Shown here one piece after another: positions 7,845 through 17,008 of a stretch of DNA of 64,000 nt. A model generated the notes under the pieces. It saw only the letters and a program-made list of their open reading frames with translations. It had not been told where the DNA came from and did not search any database. Every line of letters starts with the position of its first letter. Positions within the stretch are counted from its first letter, which is position 1. Made by a program: the position numbers and the translations under genes. This DNA comes from Roseomonas fluvialis (GTDB lineage: Bacteria > Pseudomonadota > Alphaproteobacteria > Acetobacterales > Acetobacteraceae): NCBI RefSeq assembly GCF_022846615.1, contig NZ_AP025637.1:2505001-2569000 (forward strand), in the 5' to 3' direction.

Positions 7845-9601
7845 CCCGCACCGCCGCTCTGCTGCCGGCGGAGGCGCGGCTTGAGATGCCGGTGCGCCCG
7901 CTCGATGCGTTGCCGGACCTGACGCAGCCCGCGCCCGCCTCGCCGCGGGGGACGCGCCGCCGCCGCGCATTCGTGCTCGCGATGACGGTCATCCTCACGC
8001 TGTTCGCCACCGCGGAGATGTGGGAGGTGCTCGGCCTCGCGCGCTGGACGATCACGGGCGTGGTGATGACGTCGCTGTTCGCGGTGCTGCTGGTCCCGAT
8101 CGCGCTGTCCTTCGCGACGGCTGTGCTCGGCTTCGTGGAACTGCTGCGCGGACCAGCGCCGCAGGCCATGGCGCCGGCCGTGCCGGGGTCGCGCACCGCG
8201 CTTCTGGCGCCCATCCGCAACGAGAACATCGAGGATGTCGCGGCCGCGCTGGCGGCGATGCGTGCCGACTTGCACGCGGATGGCGCGGACGACGCGTTCG
8301 ACATCTTTGTCCTGAGCGACAGCCGCGACCCCGCGATTGCCGCGGCCGAGGTCGATGCCGTGCTGCGCCTGCGCGCGGCCCCCGGCTGCCGCGTGTTCTA
8401 TCGGCAGCGCAGCGACAATGCCGGCCGCAAGGCGGGCAACATCGCCGAATGGGTGCGGCGCTTCGGCGGCGCCTACGAGGCCTTCCTCATCCTCGATGCC
8501 GACAGTCTGATGCGGGCCGACACGTTGCGCCGGCTGGTCGCGGCGATGCACGCCATGCCCCAAGCAGGGCTGTTGCAGACCGTGCCCGTGCTGCGCGGCG
8601 GCACCACGGTTTTCGCGCGCCTCCAGCAATTCGCGAGCCGGGTCTACGGGCCGATCCTCGCTGCCGGTGCGGCCGCCTGGCACGGGGCGGACGGCAACTA
8701 CTGGGGGCACAATGCGCTGATCCGCACTCGCGCCTTCGCGCAGACCTGCGGCCTTCCGGCGCTGCGCGGCCCGAAGCCGTTCGGCGGCGACATCATGAGC
8801 CATGATTTCGTCGAGGCCGCGCTGCTGCGCCGCGCCGGCTGGGGCGTGCAGATGCTGCCCCACCTGGGCGGCAGTTTCGAAGGCGGGCCGCCAACGCTGC
8901 CCGACCTCGATGCGCGCGACCGGCGCTGGTGCCAGGGCAACCTGCAGCATGCGGCGGTGATCGGCGCGCCGGCGCTGCATCCGCTCAGCCGCGTGCACCT
9001 GGCGATCGGCATCGGATCGTATCTGAGCGCTGCATTGTGGCTGGTGTTCCTGGTGCTGGGCATCGCCACCGCCCTGCAGGCACGCTTCCTGACACCGGCC
9101 TATTTCCCCGACACGCATGTGCTGTTCCCACAATGGCCGGTGGTCGATGCGCAGCGCGCGCTTTGGGTCTTCGCCGGCACGATCCTGTTGCTGCTGACGC
9201 CCAAGCTGCTGGGGATACTGTCCGTGGCCCTGATTGCGGGCCGGCCGCGCAGCCTGCGCGGCTGGGGCCGCCTGGTCGGCGGGGCGGGGGTCGAGATCAT
9301 CGTCTCGGCGCTGATCTCCCCGGCGACCATGGTGCGCCAGGCGGGGCATGTCGTCTCGGTCCTGCTGGGCCGGGATTCAGGGTGGAAATCCCAGGCGCGC
9401 GGCGACGTTCTGTTGCCGTTCGACGAGGCCTGGCGCTTCGCCCGCGCGGGCGTGGTGCTCGGCCTGCTGATGCTCGGCGCGGCGCTGGCGGTCGATCCGG
9501 GCCTCGCGGCCTGGATGTCGCCCGTCCTCGCGGGCCTGCTGCTGTCGCCGCTGCTGATCTGGGCGACGGCGCGCCCGGTCTTCAGTCCGGCAGGTCGCTG
9601 A
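7832..9601 (+). CDS. opgH: Glucans biosynthesis glucosyltransferase H
   Basis: 589 aa inner-membrane GT2-family transferase. Two transmembrane segments lie at about residues 47-65 and 75-105. The catalytic domain follows, with LILDADSLM (DADS at 222-225), a GHNALIRTRAF region and RRWCQGNLQH near 365 (a variant of QxxRW). Further hydrophobic segments fill the C-terminal third. It is shorter than the enterobacterial protein, lacking part of the cytoplasmic N- and C-terminal extensions. It polymerises glucose from UDP-glucose and exports the backbone, and is translationally coupled to opgG. Its 3' end overlaps the convergent moxR gene by 20 bp, so read-through or antisense interference is possible. 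Confidence 0.9.
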   Translation: MDGLTRTAALLPAEARLEMPVRPLDALPDLTQPAPASPRGTRRRRAFVLAMTVILTLFATAEMWEVLGLARWTITGVVMTSLFAVLLVPIALSFATAVLGFVELLRGPAPQAMAPAVPGSRTALLAPIRNENIEDVAAALAAMRADLHADGADDAFDIFVLSDSRDPAIAAAEVDAVLRLRAAPGCRVFYRQRSDNAGRKAGNIAEWVRRFGGAYEAFLILDADSLMRADTLRRLVAAMHAMPQAGLLQTVPVLRGGTTVFARLQQFASRVYGPILAAGAAAWHGADGNYWGHNALIRTRAFAQTCGLPALRGPKPFGGDIMSHDFVEAALLRRAGWGVQMLPHLGGSFEGGPPTLPDLDARDRRWCQGNLQHAAVIGAPALHPLSRVHLAIGIGSYLSAALWLVFLVLGIATALQARFLTPAYFPDTHVLFPQWPVVDAQRALWVFAGTILLLLTPKLLGILSVALIAGRPRSLRGWGRLVGGAGVEIIVSALISPATMVRQAGHVVSVLLGRDSGWKSQARGDVLLPFDEAWRFARAGVVLGLLMLGAALAVDPGLAAWMSPVLAGLLLSPLLIWATARPVFSPAGR

Positions 9602-10472
9602 GCATCCGCGCCGCCTCGGCGCCGCGGAGCTTGGCGATGTCGTCCTGGTACTTCAGCAGCACGCCCAGCGTCTCGTCGACCGCGCCGGGTTCGAGTTCCT
9701 TGGCGTCGAGCGCGGCCAGCGCCTGCGCCCAGTCGATGGTCTCCGCCACGCCAGGTAGCTTGAAGTAGTCGCCCTGCCGGACCTTCTGAACGAAGGCCAC
9801 GATCTGCGCCGAAAGCTTCTCCGGCAGGCCGGGCGCGCGCAGCGCCAGGATGGCGCGTTCGCGCGCGGCGTCGGGGTAGTCCACCCAGTGGTACAGGCAG
9901 CGCCGGCGCACCGCGTCGTGCACCTCCCGCGTGCGGTTCGACGTGATGACCACCACCGGCGGGGTCTCGGCGCGGATCGTGCCGAGTTCAGGGATGGTCA
10001 CCTGGAAATCGGCGAGGATCTCGAGCAGGAAGGCCTCGAAGGGTTCATCGGCGCGGTCGAGTTCGTCGATCAGCAGCACCGACGGTTCGCCCTCCAGCGC
10101 CTGGAGCAGCGGGCGAGGCTGGAGAAAGCGGCGGTCGTAGATGCCGCGTTCCAGCGCCTCGCGGTCGGTCTCGCCGGAGGCCTCCGCCAGGCGGATCGCC
10201 ATCAGCTGCTTGGCGTGGTTCCATTCGTACGCGGCGGCGGACAGGTCGAGACCGTCGTAGCATTGCAGCCGCACCAGGTGGCGCGGCAGCATCTTCGCGA
10301 GCACCTTCGCGATCTCGGTCTTGCCGGTGCCGGGCTCGCCTTCCAGGAAGATCGGACGGCCCATGCGCAGCGCCAGATGCACGGTGGTCGCGAGCGCACG
10401 GTCGGCGACATAGCCGCCGGCGCCCAGCAGGGCCCGGGTGTCCTGAACGCTGGCCGGCAGGGTGAGGGTCAT
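9582..10472 (-). CDS. MoxR family AAA ATPase (CoxD-like)
   Basis: 296 aa. Walker A is GEPGTGKT at residues 45-52 and Walker B LLIDELDR at 133-140, followed by sensor 1 VVITSNRTREV. MoxR ATPases act as chaperones with VWA proteins; this one very probably partners the CoxE-like protein encoded at 4902-6155, although opgGH now separates them. It lies 26 bp downstream of the CoxG-like gene in the same direction. In CO dehydrogenase clusters CoxD helps build the Cu-S-Mo centre. No CO dehydrogenase large, medium or small subunit gene is present here, so the client is unknown. Confidence 0.88.
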   Translation of the reverse strand: MTLTLPASVQDTRALLGAGGYVADRALATTVHLALRMGRPIFLEGEPGTGKTEIAKVLAKMLPRHLVRLQCYDGLDLSAAAYEWNHAKQLMAIRLAEASGETDREALERGIYDRRFLQPRPLLQALEGEPSVLLIDELDRADEPFEAFLLEILADFQVTIPELGTIRAETPPVVVITSNRTREVHDAVRRRCLYHWVDYPDAARERAILALRAPGLPEKLSAQIVAFVQKVRQGDYFKLPGVAETIDWAQALAALDAKELEPGAVDETLGVLLKYQDDIAKLRGAEAARMLSDLPD

Positions 10473-10497
10473 CGCGGCGCCCCTGCGCCCGGCGCCC

Positions 10498-11124
10498 TCA
10501 CAGGAACATCAGCCCCAGGATCACCAGCATGATCGCGCTGCCAACCCAGGCCATCAGCGGGATGCCGAGCGGTGCTTCGGGCAGCAGGTCGAAGATGGAG
10601 ATGCCGGCGGGGGTGGTGATGGGCGGGCGCGGCGCGGCAGCCGGCTGGGCGGCCTGCGGCGCGGCCTCGGTCTCCGGCGCCGGTGGTGTCAGGGCCGCGG
10701 CGAAGCGATCGAAGAACTGGTCGGACATCTGCTTGGCCGTGCTGTCGATCAGCCGCGCGCCGAGCTGCGCCATCTTGCCGCCGACCTGCGCCTTCACGGT
10801 GTAGCGCAGCAACGTCTCCTCGGGGCCGAGTTCCTCGAGCGAAACGTCGGCGCCGCCCTTGGCGAAGCCCATCGCCCCGCCATTGCCCTCGCCGCTGATC
10901 GTGTAGGAGGCGGGCGGGTTGACGTTCTCGAGCTTCACCTTGGCGCCGAACTTGGCGGCCATGGGGCCGATCTTGAGGGCGAGTTTCGCCTCGAAGGCGT
11001 CGTCCGCGGTGCGCGTGACGGATTCGCAGCCGGGGATCGCGGCGCGCAGCATCTCGGGGTCGTTCAGCGCCTCCCACACCCGCGTGCGGGCTGCGGGGAT
11101 GCGACGCTCGCCGCTCATGTCCAT
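10498..11124 (-). CDS. CoxG-like SRPBCC family protein with C-terminal membrane anchor
   Basis: 208 aa. Residues 1-145 match the CO dehydrogenase subunit G/SRPBCC fold: MDMSGERRIPAARTRVWEAL, DPEMLRAAIPGCESV, then LRYTVKAQVGGKMAQLGARL. An Ala/Pro linker follows, and a C-terminal hydrophobic helix (AIMLVILGLMFL) that should tether it to the membrane. CoxG is implicated in attaching CO dehydrogenase to the cytoplasmic membrane. It is the most upstream gene of the cox-like series and is followed by the MoxR gene. The start is ATG 11124; the divergent antiporter begins 145 bp away. Confidence 0.83.
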   Translation of the reverse strand: MDMSGERRIPAARTRVWEALNDPEMLRAAIPGCESVTRTADDAFEAKLALKIGPMAAKFGAKVKLENVNPPASYTISGEGNGGAMGFAKGGADVSLEELGPEETLLRYTVKAQVGGKMAQLGARLIDSTAKQMSDQFFDRFAAALTPPAPETEAAPQAAQPAAAPRPPITTPAGISIFDLLPEAPLGIPLMAWVGSAIMLVILGLMFL

Positions 11125-11269
11125 GACGAAGTCTCCTGTCTGGCGGGCAACCTAGGGCCGGGGAGGGGGTGGGAAAAGGGGGCGCGCCCCTCTTGTGGCC
11201 GGTGCGATGTTCCTGCAAGCCACCGGGAAGGGCCGGGGGCACCGGCCGCAATGGGAGACAGGACCGACG

Positions 11270-12682
11270 ATGCGCTTCAGCCGCCCCCTTGCCGCGACCC
11301 TGCTGGCCGCCGGGATGCTGGCCGCCGGCGCCATGCCCGCCGCCGCGGCCGGCGTATCGGGGGCAGGGATGTCGCTCGCCTGGGGCATTCCCTTCGCCGG
11401 GCTGTTGCTGTCGATCGCGCTGATGCCGCTGGTGGCGGGGCACCTGTGGCACCACCACTACGGCAAGATCGCCGCGGGATGGGCGGTGCTGCTGGTGCTG
11501 CCCTTCGCCATCGTGTTCGGCCCGCAAGTGGCCGCCAGCGAGGTCTGGCACATCATCCTGCAGGAATACATCCCGTTCATCGCCTTGCTGCTGGCACTGT
11601 ATGTGACCGGCGGCGGTGTGCTGTTGAAGGGCACGCTGGTTGGCACACCTGCCGCCAACACGGCGTTGCTGGCCTTCGGGACGGTCATCGCGTCCGTCAT
11701 GGGCACCACCGGTGCCTCGATGTTGCTGATCCGCCCGGTGCTGCGGGCAAATGCGTTCCGGAAGCGCAAGACGCACACCTTCGTCTTCTTCATCTTCCTG
11801 GTGAGCAACATCGGGGGGTCGCTGACGCCGCTCGGCGATCCGCCGTTGTATCTCGGCTTCCTCAAGGGCGTTTCGTTCTTCTGGACCACGACCCACATGT
11901 TCTGGGAATTCATGGTCTGCGCCGTCATCCTGCTCGCGATCTACTACGTGCTGGATTCCATCGCCTGGGCGCGGGAGAAGCCGGTGGTGCCCGGCACCGG
12001 CGCGAAGGAACCGCTGCGCGTCGAGGGCTTGGTGAACCTCGCGCTGATCGGCGCGGTGGTGGTGATGGTCCTGGTGCAGGGCTATTGGCGGCCGGGCAAT
12101 GCCTACCTGCTCGGCGAGACCATCGGCCTCGAGCGCCTGGTCGGCATCGCCGTGTTCGTCGCGATCGCCTGGCTGTCGATGCGCCTGACGACGCCGGAAC
12201 TGCGGGAAGCGAACGGCTTCGCCTGGGGCGCGATCCTGGAGGTGGCAAAGCTGTTCGCCGCGATCTTTGTCACGATGGCGCCGGTGCTCGCGATCCTGCG
12301 CGCGGGCATGGAGGGTGCGGCGGCGCCGCTGGTGGCCATGACGACGGACGCTGCGGGCCAGCCGATCCCGTGGGTGTATTTCTGGCTGACGGGGACGCTG
12401 TCCTCGTTCCTGGACAACGCGCCGACCTACCTGGTGTTCTTCAACCTGGCGGGCGGCGACCCAGGCTACCTGATGACGCAGGGCGCGCTCACGCTGGCCG
12501 CGATCTCCTGCGGCGCGGTGTTCATGGGGGCCAATTCGTATATCGGGAACGCGCCCAACTTCATGGTCAAGGCCATCGTGGAGGAGAACGGCGAGCGCAT
12601 GCCCTCCTTCTTCGGCTATGTCGGCTGGGCAGTGGTGTTCCTGATCCCGCTGTTCATACTGGTGACGCTGATCTTCTTCTGA
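11270..12682 (+). CDS. Sodium:proton antiporter-like permease (ArsB/NhaD/CitM superfamily)
   Basis: 470 aa from ATG 11270. An in-frame start exists at 11195, but the chosen one has a purine-rich GGGAGACAGGA just upstream and begins a hydrophobic leader. The protein has about 11-12 hydrophobic segments. Motifs include FLVSNIGGSLTPLGDPPLYL and, near the end, FLDNAPTYLVFFNLAGG and FMGANSYIGNAPNFMVKAI, the repeated half-site patterns of the ion transporter superfamily. NhaD-type members exchange Na+ for H+ across the inner membrane, but substrate cannot be decided by eye. It lies 10 bp upstream of the isocitrate lyase-family gene and is likely cotranscribed with it. Confidence 0.8.
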   Translation: MRFSRPLAATLLAAGMLAAGAMPAAAAGVSGAGMSLAWGIPFAGLLLSIALMPLVAGHLWHHHYGKIAAGWAVLLVLPFAIVFGPQVAASEVWHIILQEYIPFIALLLALYVTGGGVLLKGTLVGTPAANTALLAFGTVIASVMGTTGASMLLIRPVLRANAFRKRKTHTFVFFIFLVSNIGGSLTPLGDPPLYLGFLKGVSFFWTTTHMFWEFMVCAVILLAIYYVLDSIAWAREKPVVPGTGAKEPLRVEGLVNLALIGAVVVMVLVQGYWRPGNAYLLGETIGLERLVGIAVFVAIAWLSMRLTTPELREANGFAWGAILEVAKLFAAIFVTMAPVLAILRAGMEGAAAPLVAMTTDAAGQPIPWVYFWLTGTLSSFLDNAPTYLVFFNLAGGDPGYLMTQGALTLAAISCGAVFMGANSYIGNAPNFMVKAIVEENGERMPSFFGYVGWAVVFLIPLFILVTLIFF

Positions 12683-12692
12683 GGAGGGCCCG

Positions 12693-13613
12693 ATGCCCTA
12701 CGTGATCGCCGACGACCTGCCCGACGAACCCGCGGGCGTGCGCTTCCGCCGCATGCTGGATGCGCCCGGCATCCTGCAGATGCCCGGCGCGCATCTGGGC
12801 ATCTCGGCGCTGCTGGCGAAGCAGGCGGGGTTCGAGGCGCTGTACATGTCCGGTGCCGCGATGTCCGCCACCATGGGCCTGCCGGATCTCGGCATGATCA
12901 CGGTGGACGACGTGGCGTGGCACATCCGCCAGGTGGTGCGAGCCTCGGGCCTGCCGGTGCTGGTCGATGGCGACACCGGCTATGGCGAGGCGCTGAACGT
13001 CATGCACATGGTCCGCTGCTTCGAGGAAGCCGGGGCAGGGGCGGTGCACCTGGAAGACCAGCTGCTGCCCAAGAAGTGCGGGCACCTCAACGACAAGAAG
13101 CTCGCGAGTGCGGAGGACATGGCCGCGAAGGTCGCCGCCGCGCGGCGCGCCCGGCGCCACCTGGTCATCATCGCGCGCACCGATGCGGCCGCCAGCGAGG
13201 GCATCGAGGGCGCGGTGGCGCGTGCGCGGATGTACCTCGACGCCGGGGCGGACGCGATCTTCCCCGAGGCGCTCACCACGCGCGAGATGTTCGAGGAATT
13301 CGCGAACCGCATGCCCGGCGTGAAGCTGCTGGCCAACATGACCGAGTTCGGCCGCACGCCGTTCTTCACCGCCGAGGAATTCCAGGCGATGGGCTACGCC
13401 ATGGTGATCTGGCCGGTCAGCCACCTGCGCATTGCCGCGCGCGCGATGGAGGATTTGTATGCCGCGATCGCGCGCGACGGCGGCACGCAGAAGATGGTCG
13501 GGCGCATGCAGACCCGCGCGCAACTGTACGAGACGATCGGCTACCACGCCTATGAGGCGCTGGACGCGAGCCTGATCCGCACCGTCGTGCCCGAGGGGAT
13601 GCCGCAGGGCTGA
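12693..13613 (+). CDS. Isocitrate lyase / phosphoenolpyruvate mutase family protein
   Basis: 306 aa, preceded by a strong GAGGAGG ribosome-binding site. The TIM-barrel family signature is complete: YMSGAAMSATMGLPDLGMI, LVDGDTGYGEALNVM, and LEDQLLPKKCGHLNDKKL with the catalytic KKCGH loop, followed by IIARTDA. Members cleave 2-methylisocitrate or oxaloacetate or rearrange phosphonates. The KKCGH loop favours a lyase (methylisocitrate lyase-like or oxaloacetate decarboxylase-like). No methylcitrate cycle gene is adjacent, so the substrate is not inferred. It follows the permease gene by 10 bp, suggesting the permease might supply a carboxylate substrate. Confidence 0.85.
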   Translation: MPYVIADDLPDEPAGVRFRRMLDAPGILQMPGAHLGISALLAKQAGFEALYMSGAAMSATMGLPDLGMITVDDVAWHIRQVVRASGLPVLVDGDTGYGEALNVMHMVRCFEEAGAGAVHLEDQLLPKKCGHLNDKKLASAEDMAAKVAAARRARRHLVIIARTDAAASEGIEGAVARARMYLDAGADAIFPEALTTREMFEEFANRMPGVKLLANMTEFGRTPFFTAEEFQAMGYAMVIWPVSHLRIAARAMEDLYAAIARDGGTQKMVGRMQTRAQLYETIGYHAYEALDASLIRTVVPEGMPQG

Positions 13614-13769
13614 CCCGCGCCGTCGGGCGCCTGACTTTCGGATTGTACGAAGGCACGGCCCGGCAGCGCCAAGCGCGACCGCGCCCAGACCAACGGCCGC
13701 GCCGGGCGCACCAGCGTGTGGCGCGCAAGCCAAACCGGCGGATGCCGGCCCCCGGCGCTTGAGGGCGCC

Positions 13770-15182
13770 TTAACTCACCAGCAAATTCCCCAGCGCGAAG
13801 CGGATCGTCTGCTCGTCGGCGATCGGCGGGCGATTGAGGAAGTCGCAGAAATCCTTGATCTGCTGCGGGATCTCGGTCGCCTGGTAATAGGCCAGCGGGG
13901 TGCCGTGGCGCACGATCTGGTCCACCGTGTAGGCGATCGCGTCGACCGTATAGGCCACGCCGTGATCCTGCGCGTTGTTGCGCAGCAGATGCGCGAATTC
14001 CTCCGGCGAGGGACCGCTCACGTTGATCTTGTAGGGCAGGCGCCGCAGGAAGGCCGGGTCCATCAGGTCGCGCGGGCTGAGGTTGGTCGAGAACACCAGC
14101 AGCTGGTCGAACGGGATCTGGAAGGACTGGCCGGTGTGCAGCTTCAGGAAGTCGATGCGCCGGTCCATCGGCACCACCCAGCGGTTCAGCATGGCTTCGG
14201 GGCGCACCAGCTGGCGGCCGAAATCGTCGATCAGCAGCACGCCGTTCATCGCCTTGACGTGCAGCGGCGCCTCGTAGAAGCGCGCCGTCTCCTCGAACTT
14301 CAGGTCGAGCATGTCGAGGCTGAGTTCGCCGCCCGCCGCGACGAAGGGCCGCCGGCAGGGCACCCAGCGCGGGTCGAATTCATCGGCCAGCAGGGAGGAG
14401 GCATGCGTCGCCTCCATCCGCGTGCCCAGGCGCTTGTGCACCGACGGGTCGTAGACCTTGACGATCTGCCCGCCCACCTCGAAGCAATGCGGGATCAGCA
14501 CCATGGCGCCGAACACCTTGACCATGCGCTCGGCGATGGAGGTCTTGCCGTTGCCAGGCGCGCCATACAGCAGGATGGACCGGCCCGCATTGGCGGCGAT
14601 GCCGACCTTGGCCAGCAATTCATCGTTGACCACCAGCGGCTGCATGGCCTGGAGCACGGCGTGCGCGGTCACCGTCTCGCCGCGGATGGTCTGGCGCAGC
14701 ACGCGGGCCGAATACTCCTTCAGGGAGACCGGCAGCGGGCCGATATAGGCATTGCTGGCAAAGGCCTCGACCGCCATGGACCGCCCGCGCGGCGTCAGCT
14801 CGATGCGCAATTCGCCGGCCACGATGCCCGGCTTGAGTTCGACGATGCCTTGCGCGCGCGCCTGTTCGATCAGCACCGAGGCCAGCCTGCGGGAGATGGA
14901 GAGCGTCTCGGCGATGGTCGCCGCATTGCCCTGGCCCGCCGTGCTCAGGAACTTCACCATGATGTCGAAGACGATGCGCGGTTCGATGCCGAGCTCGAGC
15001 ACGCTGTCGGGCGGCGCGGGCAGCCCGTCCTCGAGCTCGTGCACCTGGTGGGCGCTGAGCATGCCGAGCTCGACCAGGACTTCGCCGAACTTGCGGCCGG
15101 TGCGCGCCTGGCGCTCCAGCGCCTCGTCGGCGTCCTGGCGCGAGATGAGTTCGAGGGCGACGATCAGATCACTGAAACGCAA
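13770..15182 (-). CDS. AAA ATPase with MshEN-like N-terminus and winged-helix region
   Basis: 470 aa. Residues ~1-55 (RFSDLIVALELISRQDADEA, KFGEVLVELGMLSAHQV) resemble the helical N-terminal repeat of MshE/type II secretion ATPases. A winged-helix-like stretch follows (ATIAETLSISRRLASVLIEQ). Then comes a P-loop domain with LLYGAPGNGKTS, Walker B GVLLIDDFGRQ and sensor LLVFSTNLSPRDLMD. The AAA domain is of the MoxR/dynein-like kind, not a secretion ATPase, so the architecture is unusual. Function is unknown; a regulatory or chaperone role is possible. It is monocistronic, convergent with the lyase gene and divergent from the deacetylase gene. Confidence 0.6.
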   Translation of the reverse strand: MRFSDLIVALELISRQDADEALERQARTGRKFGEVLVELGMLSAHQVHELEDGLPAPPDSVLELGIEPRIVFDIMVKFLSTAGQGNAATIAETLSISRRLASVLIEQARAQGIVELKPGIVAGELRIELTPRGRSMAVEAFASNAYIGPLPVSLKEYSARVLRQTIRGETVTAHAVLQAMQPLVVNDELLAKVGIAANAGRSILLYGAPGNGKTSIAERMVKVFGAMVLIPHCFEVGGQIVKVYDPSVHKRLGTRMEATHASSLLADEFDPRWVPCRRPFVAAGGELSLDMLDLKFEETARFYEAPLHVKAMNGVLLIDDFGRQLVRPEAMLNRWVVPMDRRIDFLKLHTGQSFQIPFDQLLVFSTNLSPRDLMDPAFLRRLPYKINVSGPSPEEFAHLLRNNAQDHGVAYTVDAIAYTVDQIVRHGTPLAYYQATEIPQQIKDFCDFLNRPPIADEQTIRFALGNLLVS

Positions 15183-15334
15183 GGGCCACCTCCGGCTGTC
15201 GCGCAGGGTCCGCGCTGCAGGCGCGGCGAGCCGAATCGCGGACGCCGGCTGACGCTAATCGCGCCGGGGCCACCGGTCCATGCGGTTGTGCTTGATGACG
15301 CCGCTGCACGCTCCATCTCCCGGGTGAAGCTTCC

Positions 15335-16477
15335 ATGACACCGCTGCTGATCGGCTCCGAGATCTACCGCGGCTCGACCTACGGGCCGAAGCATCCGCTC
15401 GCGATCCCGCGGGTGTCGACCATGCTCGACCTCGTGCAGGCGCTGGGCTGGGTCGACCCCGCGCAGTACCGCGACAGCCCGCGCGCGAGCGTCGGTGAGC
15501 TGCTGCGCTTTCATCGCCGCGACTACCTGGACGCCTTGCTGCGGGCCGAACACACGCAGACCGTGAGTGCCGACGACCGCGCGCGGTTCCGCATCGGCGC
15601 CGACGGCAACCCCGTATTCCGCGAGGTGTTCTCGCGCCCCGCCACGGGGGCGGGCGGCACGCTGCTGGCGGGACGGCTGACCGCCCATGGCGGCGTGGTG
15701 CACGTGCCTGGTGGGGGTACGCATCACGGTCGCCCCGACCGCGCGAGCGGGTTCTGCTACCTGAACGACGCGGTGCTGGGCCTGCTCGCATGGATCGACC
15801 AGGGGTTGAATAATATTCTCTATCTCGACCTTGACGCGCATCACGGCGATGGCGTGCAGGATGCCTTCCAGGATGATCCGCGCGTCTTCACCCTCAGCAT
15901 CCACGAGGATGGGCGCTGGCCCTTCACTGGCGCCAGCGACGACCGTGCCGGGGGTCATGCCGCCAATATCCCCGTGCCGCCAGGCTTCAACGACAGCGAA
16001 TTCGGCTGGGTGCTGCACCACGCGATCCTGCCTGTCATCGACCGGTTGCGCCCGCAAGCCATCATGGTCCAGTGCGGCGCCGACGCGCTGGAGGAAGACC
16101 CGCTGGCGAAGCTGAGCCTGTCCAACAACGCGCATCGCGCGGTGGTGGCGGCGGTGATGGCGCGCGCCCCGCGGCTGATCGTGCTGGGCGGCGGCGGCTA
16201 CAACCCGTGGTCGGTGGCGCGCTGCTGGGCGGGGGTCTGGGGCGTGCTGGCCGGGCACGCCATGCCCGACCGCCTGCCCCCGGCAGCCGAGGCCGTGCTG
16301 CGGAACCTGCGCGCGCAGCCAGCTATGTCGGCACGCGCCGCCTGGCGGGACCCGCCGGAGCATTGGTTCACCACCCTGGCCGACGCTCCGCGCCCGGGTG
16401 TGGTGCGCGCGGCGGTCCGGCGCGCCGCTGCCGCCGCCCTGGCCGGCCTTCACGCCGACCCGCCGCGCGTGGCATGA
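15335..16477 (+). CDS. Histone deacetylase family (acetoin utilization-like) amidohydrolase
   Basis: 380 aa. The zinc site is complete: GGGTHHGRPDRASGF (His130-His131), then LYLDLDAHHGDGVQDAF (Asp167 and His169) and the GGGGYNPWSVARCW tyrosine loop. Bacterial relatives (AcuC, acetylpolyamine amidohydrolases, HdaH) remove acetyl groups from lysine side chains or polyamines. The protein starts MTPLLIGSEIYRGSTYG, a typical N-terminus for this group. It overlaps the following DUF192 gene by 4 bp (ATGA). The substrate is unknown. Confidence 0.87.
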   Translation: MTPLLIGSEIYRGSTYGPKHPLAIPRVSTMLDLVQALGWVDPAQYRDSPRASVGELLRFHRRDYLDALLRAEHTQTVSADDRARFRIGADGNPVFREVFSRPATGAGGTLLAGRLTAHGGVVHVPGGGTHHGRPDRASGFCYLNDAVLGLLAWIDQGLNNILYLDLDAHHGDGVQDAFQDDPRVFTLSIHEDGRWPFTGASDDRAGGHAANIPVPPGFNDSEFGWVLHHAILPVIDRLRPQAIMVQCGADALEEDPLAKLSLSNNAHRAVVAAVMARAPRLIVLGGGGYNPWSVARCWAGVWGVLAGHAMPDRLPPAAEAVLRNLRAQPAMSARAAWRDPPEHWFTTLADAPRPGVVRAAVRRAAAAALAGLHADPPRVA

Positions 16478-16968
16478 CGGTGCCCATGATGCTCCGCCGA
16501 ACCGTGATGCTCGCCCTGGCTGCCCTTGCCCCCGTGCCGCTGCGCGCACAGCCGGGCGTCGACCGCCCGCAGCCGCGCCTGCCCACCGAACCGCTGGTGA
16601 TCGTCACCCGCGATGGCCGCCGGCTGCCCTTCACGGTCGAGATGGCGGTGGCACCCGAACACCAGATGATCGGCCTGATGTTCCGCCCCGAAGTGAAGCC
16701 AGACGAGGGCATGCTGTTCGACTGGGGTGCGCCGCGCGAGAGCAGCATGTGGATGCGCAACACCATCACCAGCCTGGACATGGTGTTCATCGCCGCCGAC
16801 GGGCGCATCCATCGCATCGCGGAGCGCACGGTGCCGCTCAGCCTCGCGACCGTGTCGTCGAACGGGCCTGTGCGCGCGACGCTGGAATTGGGCGCGGGTG
16901 TGACGGAACGGATGGACATCCGCGCCGGCGACCGCGTTCTGCACCGGATCTTCGGCACCGCGCCCTGA
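16474..16968 (+). CDS. Exported DUF192 family protein
   Basis: 164 aa starting at ATG 16474 inside the deacetylase stop. The N-terminus is a signal peptide (MLRRTVMLALAALAPVPLRA, cleavage likely after RAQ). The mature part has the DUF192 motifs: LPFTVEMAVAPEHQMIGLMF, EGMLFDWG, the SMWMRNTITSLDMVFI signature, and a C-terminal ATLELGAG. DUF192 proteins are small beta-rich periplasmic proteins of unknown role. It is translationally coupled to the deacetylase gene, though a functional link is unproven. Confidence 0.82.
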   Translation: MTVPMMLRRTVMLALAALAPVPLRAQPGVDRPQPRLPTEPLVIVTRDGRRLPFTVEMAVAPEHQMIGLMFRPEVKPDEGMLFDWGAPRESSMWMRNTITSLDMVFIAADGRIHRIAERTVPLSLATVSSNGPVRATLELGAGVTERMDIRAGDRVLHRIFGTAP

Positions 16969-17008
16969 GCGCGACGCAGCGCCACGCACGCACGGGGGCA
17001 GCGCCGCC

